Assembly (NCBI RefSeq): GCF_036250065.1
Contig: NZ_CP109199.1
Span: forward strand, 6,200,001 to 6,264,000
Length of the DNA stretch: 64,000 nucleotides
DNA from: Micromonospora sp. NBC_01699
GTDB lineage: Bacteria; Actinomycetota; Actinomycetes; Mycobacteriales; Micromonosporaceae
Reading direction: 5' to 3'
Below the pieces are notes generated by a model. The model searched no databases and was not told the origin of the DNA. It saw only the letters and a list, made by a program, of their open reading frames with translations. Each line of letters opens with the position of its first letter. Position 1 is the stretch's first letter. A program made the position numbers and the translations under genes. This document shows, piece by piece, positions 54,084 through 61,384 of this stretch.

Positions 54084-55061
54084 ATGAATGCCCACGTCAT
54101 GGTCTTCGCGCCCGCTCCACAACTGACAGTGACCATCGATCAGCCGGCCGACGAGTCGGAACTCCACCTGCATCCCGGTGGCCAGGGGGTCTGGCAGGCC
54201 CGCATGATCACCTGCCTCGGCACCCGGGTGGTGCTCTGCGCCAGCCTCGGCGGCGAGATCGGCCAGGTGCTCGAACCGCTGCTGGCCAGCGAGGGGGTCG
54301 AGCTGAAGGTGGTCCGCCGGGACTCGTCCAGCGGCGGGTACGTGCACGACCGCCGCGACGGCCGGCGGGACGAGATCGTCGACGTGCCGGGGCACGCGCT
54401 CAACCGGCACGAGCTGGACGACCTCTACAACCTGACCCTGGCCGAGGGGTTGCGAGCACCGGTCAGCGTGCTCAGCGGGCCGGGTCACCGATCCCTGGTG
54501 CCGCCGGACATCTACCGGCGACTCGCCGCCGACCTGGGCGGCAACGGCAGCCGGGTGGTGGCCGACCTGTCCGGCGAGCACCTGCGCGCGGTGCTCGACG
54601 GCGGGGTGTCGTTCCTCAAGGTCAGTCACGAGGAACTGCTCCGGGACGGCCTGGCCGACGACGACAGCGAGGCCGAACTGACCCGGGTGCTGTACGAGCT
54701 GCACGCGACCGGGGCCGAGTCGGTGGTGGTCAGCCGGGCCGACGAGCCGGCGCTGGCCCTGGTCGACGGCGAGGTCTACGAGGTGCACGGGCCACGCCTG
54801 GAGGCTGCCGATCCACGTGGCGCCGGCGACTCGATGACCGCCGGGGTGGCGGCCGTACTGGCGGGCGGTGGCGGGCTGGAGCTGGCCGTGCGTACCGGTG
54901 CGGCGGCCGGGGCGCTGAACGTGACCCGGCACGGGCTGGGCACCGGCCGACCGGACTCGATCGCCGGCCTGGTGGAGCGGGTCCGGCTGACCCCGGTCGG
55001 CGCCGGTCGGCAGGACCGGATGACGCCGGACGACTTCGCCGGACGGGCGGCCGGCCGGTGA
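54084..55061 (+). CDS. PfkB-family carbohydrate kinase
   Basis: This is a ribokinase-fold sugar or nucleoside kinase of 325 residues. The N-terminus has the substrate Gly pair (HPGGQGVWQARMITCLG), and the C-terminal signature is DPRGAGDSMTAGVAAVLAGG, with the catalytic base Asp249 in GAGD. The usual DTxGAGD has Pro-Arg here in place of Thr-x. The lid region VDVPGHALNRHELDDL is atypical, and the substrate (1-phosphofructose, ribose, tagatose-6-P and others) cannot be named. The ATG at 54084 is chosen; the GTG at 54075 is the alternative. The stop overlaps the SurE start, so the two are translated together. Confidence 0.85.
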   Translation: MNAHVMVFAPAPQLTVTIDQPADESELHLHPGGQGVWQARMITCLGTRVVLCASLGGEIGQVLEPLLASEGVELKVVRRDSSSGGYVHDRRDGRRDEIVDVPGHALNRHELDDLYNLTLAEGLRAPVSVLSGPGHRSLVPPDIYRRLAADLGGNGSRVVADLSGEHLRAVLDGGVSFLKVSHEELLRDGLADDDSEAELTRVLYELHATGAESVVVSRADEPALALVDGEVYEVHGPRLEAADPRGAGDSMTAGVAAVLAGGGGLELAVRTGAAAGALNVTRHGLGTGRPDSIAGLVERVRLTPVGAGRQDRMTPDDFAGRAAGR

Positions 55062-55894
55062 CCGTACGGGTCCTGGTCACCAACGACGACGGGATCGCCG
55101 CGCCGGGCATCCGGTGGCTGGCCGCAGCGGTGGCCGACCGGGGGTACGACGTGGTGGTGGCGGCGCCGGCCGAGGAGGCGAGCGGCACCAGCGCGGCGAT
55201 GATCGCGGTGGAGCGGGAGGGCCGGGTGGTCGTCGAGGAGCACACGGTCGAGGAGCTGACCGGGATCCCGGCGTACGGGGTGGCCGGGTCGCCGGGCTTC
55301 ATCACGTTGATCGCGATCCACGGCGCGTTCGGGCCGCCGCCGACGGTGGTCGTGTCCGGGATCAACCGGGGCGCCAACGTGGGGCGGGCGGTGCTGCACT
55401 CGGGCACGGTCGGGGCGGCCTTCACCGCCGCCGCGAACGGCTGTCACGCGATGGCGGTCTCGCTCGACGTGCTCTCCGTCGGCGATGCCACCGCCGGCAG
55501 CGGTGGGGCCGCGGTGGCCGCCTCCGGGCGGTTCGGCGACGAGGCACGCAACTGGGCGACGGCGGCGCGGGTGGCGGTGGAGTTGCTGCCCCGGTTGACC
55601 TCGGGACCCCGGTCGAGCGTGCTGAACGTGAACACCCCGGACCTGCCGTACGAGCAGCTGCGCGGCGTACGGGCCGGCACGCTGGCCGGGTTCGGGCAGG
55701 TGCAGATGACCGTGGCCGAGTCGGGGCGGGGTTTCGTCCGGACCGCGCTTGAGGAGTCCGGCGAGCCGGTGCAGCCGGGTACGGACGTGGCCTGGTTGGC
55801 GGCCGGTTATGCCTCGGTCACCGCGATCCGGGCGGTCACCGAGGCGACCGACGTGGATCTGTCGGAGCTGGGCGACCCGGACGGGGATGGCTGA
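55058..55894 (+). CDS. surE: SurE-type 5'/3'-nucleotidase
   Basis: This is a SurE-fold metal-dependent nucleotidase of 278 residues that dephosphorylates nucleoside monophosphates and short polyphosphates. The metal motif VLVTNDDGIAAPGI is at the N-terminus, with SGINRGANVGRAVLHSGTVGAA as the conserved SGxNxGxN loop. The GTG at 55058 overlaps the PfkB stop (GTGA), a firm start. Co-translation with a PfkB kinase suggests a shared sugar-phosphate or nucleotide salvage step. A 30-bp direct duplication spans the stop codon. Confidence 0.92.
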   Translation: MTVRVLVTNDDGIAAPGIRWLAAAVADRGYDVVVAAPAEEASGTSAAMIAVEREGRVVVEEHTVEELTGIPAYGVAGSPGFITLIAIHGAFGPPPTVVVSGINRGANVGRAVLHSGTVGAAFTAAANGCHAMAVSLDVLSVGDATAGSGGAAVAASGRFGDEARNWATAARVAVELLPRLTSGPRSSVLNVNTPDLPYEQLRGVRAGTLAGFGQVQMTVAESGRGFVRTALEESGEPVQPGTDVAWLAAGYASVTAIRAVTEATDVDLSELGDPDGDG

Positions 55895-55925
55895 GTCGTT
55901 CCGTCACCTGACGGGGATGGCTGAG
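55880..55925 (+). repeat. Direct duplication across the surE stop codon
   Basis: GACGGGGATGGCTGAG occurs at 55880 and again at 55910, each followed by CGTTCCGTCACC- or GGTTCCGTCACC-like sequence, with a period of 30 bp. The first copy contains the surE stop. Confidence 0.8.
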
Positions 55926-55931
55926 CCGGTT

Positions 55932-55969
55932 CCGTCACCGGCCGCGAGGTCGACGCCGGCCGGTGACGG
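55932..55969. terminator. Terminator hairpin after surE
   Basis: A 13-bp inverted repeat CCGTCACCGGCCG (55932-55944) / CGGCCGGTGACGG (55957-55969) lies between the convergent surE and STAS genes. Confidence 0.75.
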
Positions 55970-56011
55970 AGGGTGGTTCGGTCGGACTGGTCCGGGTCGG
56001 GCCGGTCCTGG

Positions 56012-56380
56012 TCAGGCGCCGGGGAGTTGCGCTTCCGGCGTCGCCACCGCCCCGGAGAAGTACGGTTCGGGGGCACCGAAGAGACCGAGAAGTCCGGTGA
56101 CCCAGAGTTGCCGGTGAACGAACCGGCTCGGTTCGGTGACGACCAGTTTCACACCGCTGACCTCGGCGGTTTGGAAACCGGCGACCATGGCGCTGATCCC
56201 GACCGAGTCGATGAAACTGACCAGCCGCATGTTGAGCTCGATCCGGGGCGGGCGCCCCTTCGCGAGCAGGCCGACAACAGCTTCGCGCACCTCGTACGCG
56301 GTGTCGACGTCGATCTCGCCACGCGGGGCGATTTCGACGACTCCACCAGGCAGGATCGACTTGGCGATCGACAGGCTCAC
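56012..56380 (-). CDS. STAS-domain anti-anti-sigma factor-like protein
   Basis: This is a single STAS domain of 122 residues (SpoIIAA/RsbV-like). These proteins free sigma factors by binding their anti-sigma kinases and are switched off by phosphorylation on a conserved Ser. Here Ser59 in SFIDSVGISAMVAG is the candidate site, and RGEIDVDTAYEVREAVVGLL is the domain's first strand and helix. The GTG at 56380 follows GGAGG. No anti-sigma kinase or sigma gene is adjacent, so the partner must be elsewhere. Confidence 0.88.
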   Translation of the reverse strand: MSLSIAKSILPGGVVEIAPRGEIDVDTAYEVREAVVGLLAKGRPPRIELNMRLVSFIDSVGISAMVAGFQTAEVSGVKLVVTEPSRFVHRQLWVTGLLGLFGAPEPYFSGAVATPEAQLPGA

Positions 56381-56762
56381 GCGAGCACCTCCACTCGCCC
56401 AGATCCGGGCGCTTCATCAGTACGCGGGCCGCGACCGAGAGTATTCCTCGGATGGCCCCGGTCGCCACCCCTCCGGCACGGCAATCTATGCGGCCGGTCC
56501 GACAAAACAGCCCTTATCTAGTCATTCGTCAGCATATGTTCTCAGGATTCAGGATGCCACTCGCAGCCCCGTCCGGCCATCAGGGTATCCCCCGATCCGC
56601 CAGCCCCCGCTCAAGCGCGGTCACCACGCCGCCCCGATCCCCCCGTTCACCTGGCCCAAAGCGGTCGCGACCTCCCGCTTCCCGGCGGGTACGGGGAGAA
56701 TGTGCGATGTGACACTTCCACCGCGCGGCGCATGTCACCTCCTTCCGCCCACGGCGCCCGTC
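56381..56762. other. Intergenic region upstream of the structured leader
   Basis: This is the divergent gap between the STAS gene and the small lipoprotein. An AT-richer segment, 56510-56560, contains TCAGCATATGTT (56529-56540), also found before the CDF gene at 38701. Short frames here lack coding bias. Confidence 0.4.
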
Positions 56763-56861
56763 GGCCCCCATCCGGGGCCGCCCGCCGGTCCATCCACGGG
56801 GGTGGACGCGCGCACCTAGACTCGGGGCCTCGACCGGCGCGCCTCCCCCCGGGTGCGCGCC
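56763..56861 (+). promoter_or_regulatory. Structured leader with three hairpins and a C-rich loop
   Basis: Three successive hairpins precede the small lipoprotein: GGCCCC/GGGGCC (56763-56779), a GTCCA/TGGAC stem (56788-56806), and GGCGCGC/GCGCGCC (56836-56861) with the loop CTCCCCCCGGGT. The loop's CCTCCC can pair with the ribosome binding site GGGAGG at about 56867. An alternative pairing of CTCGGGG (56821-56827) with CCCGAG (56861-56866) competes with the last stem. Confidence 0.5.
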
Positions 56862-56878
56862 CCGAGGGAGGACTGATC

Positions 56879-57022
56879 ATGCTGAAGCGGTTACTCGGCC
56901 TGGCCGGCGTAGGTGTCCTGCTCGCTCTCGTACTGGCCTGTGGATTCGGGCCCGGCGGCGATGACGACGACGATGACGACGATGATTTCGCCCATGGGAC
57001 GTCGATTGTCCTGATCCGCTAG
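56879..57022 (+). CDS. Tiny poly-aspartate lipoprotein-like protein
   Basis: This is a 47-residue product too small for most gene finders. The ATG at 56879 follows GGGAGGAC at normal spacing. Residues 1-20 form a signal sequence (KRLLGLAGVGVLLALVLACG) whose end, VLAC, is a lipobox with Cys21. The mature part would be about 27 residues: GFGPGG, a run of nine Asp, then FAHGTSIVLIR. The start, binding site, codon bias and following terminator support a real gene. The Asp run suggests Ca2+ or other cation binding, but no family is known to me. Confidence 0.7.
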   Translation: MLKRLLGLAGVGVLLALVLACGFGPGGDDDDDDDDDFAHGTSIVLIR

Positions 57023-57046
57023 CTCACCGACTGCTTTTCACGATCT

Positions 57047-57084
57047 CGAAGAGTTTGGCCGGTCACAGCGAGCCAAACTCTTCG
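57047..57084. terminator. Terminator hairpin after the poly-Asp gene
   Basis: A perfect 13-bp inverted repeat CGAAGAGTTTGGC (57047-57059) / GCCAAACTCTTCG (57072-57084) with a 12-base loop lies 25 bases after the small gene's stop. Confidence 0.75.
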
Positions 57085-57245
57085 TGTCATGGGAGAACCC
57101 CGACGATCTCCGCCGTCACTTCCGTGGCGGCTCGCGGGTTTGCCGCCGGACATGTCCGGGCACCTCCGAAGCAACACGAAACCGCGCCGAACAGAAGGCT
57201 CTGTCCGAAGTGCCCGCTGCTTTCGGCTTCCGAGGAGGTACCACG

Positions 57246-57674
57246 ATGTTCGGAACGAACCTGGTGGCGCGTCGCAGCAAGCCCGAACACATCGCCGACC
57301 AGGCGTGGCAGCACCTACAGGCCACGTTCGGTTCGGCCGGCGACAGCGTGCGTCACGTCGCACGCGACACCGCACATTCGGCCCGGCGGGGCACGACGCA
57401 CCTCGCCGACGGGGCCGGCGACCGGGTCAGCTCGGTCGCCGACGAGGCCTGGCGGCGGGCCACGGCGGCCTCCGCCGCACTGGCCGGCCGCCGACCGGGA
57501 CTGCCCTGGCTCCTGATCATCGGCGCCGCCGGAATCGGCGCCGCGATCGGCTGGGCCGCCGGCTCGGCCGCCCGCGCGATGATCGCCCGCGAGGGCGAAG
57601 ATCCGAGTACGACCGAAAGCGTGGAGTTCGTCGAGCTCAGCCCGCCGAACCCCAGCGTGCACCTGAACAACTGA
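57246..57674 (+). CDS. Small membrane protein with amphipathic helical region
   Basis: This is a 142-residue protein of unknown function. The ATG at 57246 follows GAGGAGG. The first 80 residues are predicted helical and mixed-charge (ADQAWQHLQATFGSAGDSVR, then HLADGAGDRVSSVADEAWRR), like apolipoprotein- or YtxH-type stress proteins. One membrane helix follows (LPWLLIIGAAGIGAAIGWAA), then an acidic C-terminal tail (EGEDPSTTESVEFVEL). It reads rightward and is terminated by two back-to-back hairpins. A membrane-associated structural or stress role is possible. Confidence 0.75.
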   Translation: MFGTNLVARRSKPEHIADQAWQHLQATFGSAGDSVRHVARDTAHSARRGTTHLADGAGDRVSSVADEAWRRATAASAALAGRRPGLPWLLIIGAAGIGAAIGWAAGSAARAMIAREGEDPSTTESVEFVELSPPNPSVHLNN

Positions 57675-57695
57675 CCGATCCACCCCGCCCACACC

Positions 57696-57752
57696 CACTG
57701 CCCACGGCTGTCGCCCGCCAACACCATCGGCGGACGACACCCGTGGGCAGTG
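57696..57752. terminator. Terminator hairpin, first of two
   Basis: A 24-bp inverted repeat (57696-57719 with 57729-57752, starting CACTGCCCACGG / CCGTGGGCAGTG) has only minor mismatches and a 9-base loop. It lies 21 bases past the stop of the small membrane protein gene. Confidence 0.85.
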
Positions 57753-57754
57753 CC

Positions 57755-57815
57755 GTTGATCATGAAGTTAGCGACAGAAATCAGGCCGGAAACGGTCGCC
57801 AACTTCATGGTCAAC
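57755..57815. repeat. Second palindrome between convergent genes
   Basis: A 22-bp imperfect inverted repeat has arms 57755-57776 and 57794-57815 (left arm begins GTTGATCATGAAGTTAGCGA) with two transition differences. It lies two bases after the previous hairpin and before the G-rich end of the GH74 gene. It could terminate the leftward GH74 transcript, and its AT-rich sequence resembles a dispersed repeat more than a simple terminator. Confidence 0.7.
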
Positions 57816-57854
57816 AGCGGGGTATGGGGTGGGGTGGGGTGGGGTGGGTGGGGG

Positions 57855-60632
57855 TCAGGTTCGGGTGCAGGTGGGCGGGGTTGGGGCCCCGTTGGTGCCG
57901 GTGTAGGAGGCCAGGAAGCCGAAGGTGGTGGTCGCGTTCGGGGCCAGCGCACCGTTGTAACCGACGTTGCGGACCGTCACGGCGGATCCGCTCTGGGTGT
58001 GCGTACCGCCCCAGGTCTGGCTGATGGTCTGGCCGTTCGGGAAGGTCCAGTTCACCGTCCAGCCGGTGGTCGGCGTGGTACCGGTGTTGCGTACCGTCAC
58101 CTCGGCCTGGAATCCGCCCTGCCAGGAGCCGGTCACCCGGTAGGTGGCCGAACAGCCGCCGGCCGGTGCCGTCGTCGGTGGTGCCGTCGTCGGTGGTGTG
58201 GTGGGCGGCGTGGTCGGCGGGCGGGTGGTCGGTGGCGTGGTGGGCGGGGTCGTCGGCGGGCGGGTGGTCGGCGTCGAGGTGGGCGGGGTGGTCGGCGGGT
58301 TGGTCGGGCCGCCGAGCCGGTCGGCGTACAGGATGCCCCGGCCGTTGGTGCCCAGGTAGACGCGACCGTAGATCCGCGGGTCACCGGTGATCGCCTCGGC
58401 CGCGTTGCCGTACTGGTGCTGGTCGTCGTTGATCCGCACCCAGACCCCACCGGCGTTGTCCGAGCGGTACACGCCGGCCTTGCCGTCGATCGTCGCGTAC
58501 GCGAACAGCGCCGGGTACGTCTGCCCCGGCGCCGCCTTACCGAAGCCGATGTTCACCGCGCCGGTCACGTTGCCCAGCCTCGTGAAGCTCGCGCCGGAGT
58601 TGGTCGAGTGCCAGATGCCGGTGCCGCCGATGCTGTCCCCGCCGGCCAGCCAGATGTCGCCCTCGGTGCCGGGCAGCGCCTTGAAGTGCACGTTTCCGCT
58701 GCTCGGCAGGCCGGTGGCGGCGCTGGCGGTGAAGCTCGCGCCGCCGTTGGTGCTGACGTAGAACCGGCCGCCACCGAAGGCGTAGAACTTGTTCGGGTTC
58801 ACCCGGTCGGACTCGATCTTCGCGTTCGCCGGTACGCCGGTCGACGCGGTCCACGAGTTGCCGTAACCGACCGAGTAGACGACCTGCTGGCCGGAGTCGC
58901 CGGGAGCCCAGACGAACCGGCTGCCGTCGGCCGCGGCGGCGACCGTACCGCCGCTGTTGATCCCGCTCGGCTCCTGGGCCTGGAACCAGTTCGCGCCGCC
59001 GTCGGTGGAGAAGGCGACGTGGCTGTCGTTCGGCCGTTCCGAGTCGGTGAAGTTGCCGGACCGGACCATGATCGACGGGTTCGACTCGGCGAAGTCCAGG
59101 CTGGTGGTGCTGGTCATGTTCGGCTGGGTGAACATCATCGCCGGGACCGCGTCCAGGTTGGCGTGCCGGAAGCCGCCGATGTCGCCGAGCGCGCTGACCA
59201 GCGGTGCCCCGCTCGGCGGGCTGACCAGGTCGAGTACGGCGGTCTCCTCCAGCCCCCGCACCATCGGCCGGATGGTGAGCGTGCCGCCGGTGTCCCAGTT
59301 CTTGAGGTTGGTGGTGCCGTAGATGGTGGCGCCGGTGCCGTACATCATCCGGTTGCCGTCGAACGGGTCGATCTCCAGCGACTCGTTCATCCAGCCCAGC
59401 TTCGGTGACTCCTCCGGCGGGGCGGGGTTGGCGCCGAAACTCAGCCAGGGCGCCGAGCTGATGTCCATCGTGTAGCGCTTGGTCCGGTTGGGGTAGCTGC
59501 CGAAGTCCCAGATCCGGGTCCAGGTAGCGCCCCCGTCGGTGCTCCGCCAGAAGATCGCGTCCGGCCACCAGGAGATCTGAGTGGCGACCATGAGGATGTT
59601 CGGGTTCGTCCGGTCGATGGTCAGCCCGCTGTAACCGAAGTACGCGTCCGCGCTGCTCGACGGCAGCGGGCTGATCTGGGTCCAGGCCCCGGTCGCCCGG
59701 TTGAACTTCCACACGTCACCCTTGTTGCCGTCGTACGGGCCGCCGGTGTCGCTGGTGGCGATGTAGAGGAAGCCGCCGATGTGGTCCACCACGCCCTTGT
59801 GGGCCAGGTAGCCGGTGGGCTGCCCGGCGATCCGCTCCCACGAGGTGCCGCCGTTGGTGCTGCGGTAGACCGGGTTCTGCTTGTCGGCCACACCGACATA
59901 GATGGTCTGGGTGGCGTTGCCGGCCGTACCGGTGCTGCGGTCGAAGCTGACCCAGGTGACGCCCTGGTTGCCGTTGAGGTAGCCGTTCGGGTCGTTGGGG
60001 TCCTGGGCGTAGTTGCCGGCGTTGGGGAAGTTGGTCACCTTGGCCCAGGTAACCCCGTAGTCGGTGCTGCGCCACAGGCCGTTGCCGCCCTCGGCGCCGT
60101 AGTAGATGGTGCCGTTCCGGTTCGGGTCGACGGCCAGCCGCTCGCCCTGCCCACGGCCGGGCATGTTGCCGCCGACCTTGAACGGCAGCACCGTCGCCTG
60201 CCAGGTCGCGCCCCTGTCGGTGGAGCGCAGGATGGCGCCCGGGTTCGGGTCCCAATCGTTGGTGTACATGCCGACCGCGGCGTAGACCCGGTTGGTCTGG
60301 ACCGGGTCGGTGGCGATGCTGAGCACCCCGTTCCAGCCCCACCGGTCGTAGCCGACCCAGTCCAGCAGCGGGGTCCAGGACTGGCTGCCCTGCTCCCAGC
60401 GGTAGGCGCCGCCGATGTCGGTCCGGGCGTAGATCAGGTTTCGTTCGGTGGGATTGAAGACGATGCCCGGCACGAAGCCGCCGCCGTCGATCCGGACGTT
60501 CTTCCACGAGTACGGTTCGGACGCGGCCGCCGCGGCCGGTGACGCGGACGGGCTGACGGCGACCTGGGCCACCACGGCCACCGCGCCGGCGACGACCACG
60601 GCCGCGAGCGCGCTGGCGAGACTTCTACGCAT
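57855..60632 (-). CDS. Secreted GH74 xyloglucanase with CBM2
   Basis: This is an exported 925-residue xyloglucan-active endoglucanase. A signal peptide (SLASALAAVVVAGAVAVVAQ) precedes two seven-bladed propellers with many BNR/Asp-box-like repeats (ILRSTDRGATWQATVL, GLWRSTDYGVTWAKV, PVYRSTNGGTSWERI). The conserved NLIYARTDIGGAYRWEQ lies near the N-terminus. A TPPT repeat linker (about 785-820) leads to a CBM2 cellulose-binding domain (826-925) with GCSATYRVTGSWQGGFQAEV and GWTVNWTFPNGQTISQTW. The ATG at 60632 follows AGGGAG. The upstream 293 bp has an AT-rich patch at 60863-60890 but only a weak GAGCGCT half-operator near 60648. Confidence 0.94.
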   Translation of the reverse strand: MRRSLASALAAVVVAGAVAVVAQVAVSPSASPAAAAASEPYSWKNVRIDGGGFVPGIVFNPTERNLIYARTDIGGAYRWEQGSQSWTPLLDWVGYDRWGWNGVLSIATDPVQTNRVYAAVGMYTNDWDPNPGAILRSTDRGATWQATVLPFKVGGNMPGRGQGERLAVDPNRNGTIYYGAEGGNGLWRSTDYGVTWAKVTNFPNAGNYAQDPNDPNGYLNGNQGVTWVSFDRSTGTAGNATQTIYVGVADKQNPVYRSTNGGTSWERIAGQPTGYLAHKGVVDHIGGFLYIATSDTGGPYDGNKGDVWKFNRATGAWTQISPLPSSSADAYFGYSGLTIDRTNPNILMVATQISWWPDAIFWRSTDGGATWTRIWDFGSYPNRTKRYTMDISSAPWLSFGANPAPPEESPKLGWMNESLEIDPFDGNRMMYGTGATIYGTTNLKNWDTGGTLTIRPMVRGLEETAVLDLVSPPSGAPLVSALGDIGGFRHANLDAVPAMMFTQPNMTSTTSLDFAESNPSIMVRSGNFTDSERPNDSHVAFSTDGGANWFQAQEPSGINSGGTVAAAADGSRFVWAPGDSGQQVVYSVGYGNSWTASTGVPANAKIESDRVNPNKFYAFGGGRFYVSTNGGASFTASAATGLPSSGNVHFKALPGTEGDIWLAGGDSIGGTGIWHSTNSGASFTRLGNVTGAVNIGFGKAAPGQTYPALFAYATIDGKAGVYRSDNAGGVWVRINDDQHQYGNAAEAITGDPRIYGRVYLGTNGRGILYADRLGGPTNPPTTPPTSTPTTRPPTTPPTTPPTTRPPTTPPTTPPTTAPPTTAPAGGCSATYRVTGSWQGGFQAEVTVRNTGTTPTTGWTVNWTFPNGQTISQTWGGTHTQSGSAVTVRNVGYNGALAPNATTTFGFLASYTGTNGAPTPPTCTRT

Positions 60633-60926
60633 GTACGGCTCCCTCTGAGCGCTGACGCTGTTTAGGGGGGACGGAGAACCGCCATGCACGGTGCGCGTGG
60701 GCTTGCCGATACCGGTGAGCGGGCATGGGGCGTCGACTGCCGCGCCGAGCGCGTGCATGAGCGAGGGATGACGGTGGTGCGGAGCTGCCCTCGGCTTCCG
60801 CACCGGGCACGATTGGCTCCCGCACCGGTCTGGTGCAGACCCTCACACACGCCGGTCAGCGCTGTCAATAGTTGTATATTCAAACTAAAGAATGTGCGGC
60901 CGTACGGCCGAGTCGCCCGGTTCGGC

Positions 60927-61361
60927 CTACCGCGCCGGGCGGGGTTGCCGGATGGGCTCCCCGGTCGGCGGATCCGGATCGGGCGGCAGCGGCGGTTCCG
61001 GCGACTCGGGCGGAGTGCTCGGCTCGCCCGGCGGAACCGACGGCGGCTGGCCGGGCCCGGACGCGGGCGGTTGCGAGCCGGTCGGTGCCGGGCCGGTCGG
61101 TGTGCCGGTGCCGACCGGCGTACGCCCGGGGAACCGGCCCGGTGCCGGCGGCGCGAGAACGGGTACGGTCGCCGACGGGTCGGGGGTCGGCAGCCCCGGC
61201 GACACCGAATCGGTCGGGAAGGCGCTCGCCCCGGCGGAACCACTGGGCAACGGTGGCGCCGGCACCGGCTCGGGACGCAGCAGGGTGCCGCCCAGCCACA
61301 CCGCCGGCCCCAGCCCGACCGCCACGATCCCGCCGAACAGCGCAGCCACTCGCCGGTCCAT
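60927..61361 (-). CDS. Pro-rich membrane-anchored protein of unknown function
   Basis: This is a 144-residue protein with an N-terminal membrane helix (VAALFGGIVAVGLGPAVWLGG) and an extracytoplasmic tail of about 115 residues dominated by Pro, Ser, Thr and Gly (PTPDPSATVPVLAPPAPG, then PPSVPPGEPSTPPESPEPP). The ATG at 61361 is well spaced from GGGGAGG; the GTG at 61367 is too close. It lies 23 bases after the large membrane protein gene and is likely co-transcribed with it. A wall-spanning or linker role is plausible. Confidence 0.65.
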   Translation of the reverse strand: MDRRVAALFGGIVAVGLGPAVWLGGTLLRPEPVPAPPLPSGSAGASAFPTDSVSPGLPTPDPSATVPVLAPPAPGRFPGRTPVGTGTPTGPAPTGSQPPASGPGQPPSVPPGEPSTPPESPEPPLPPDPDPPTGEPIRQPRPAR

Positions 61362-61384
61362 CCGCACAACCCTCCCCGGCCGGC

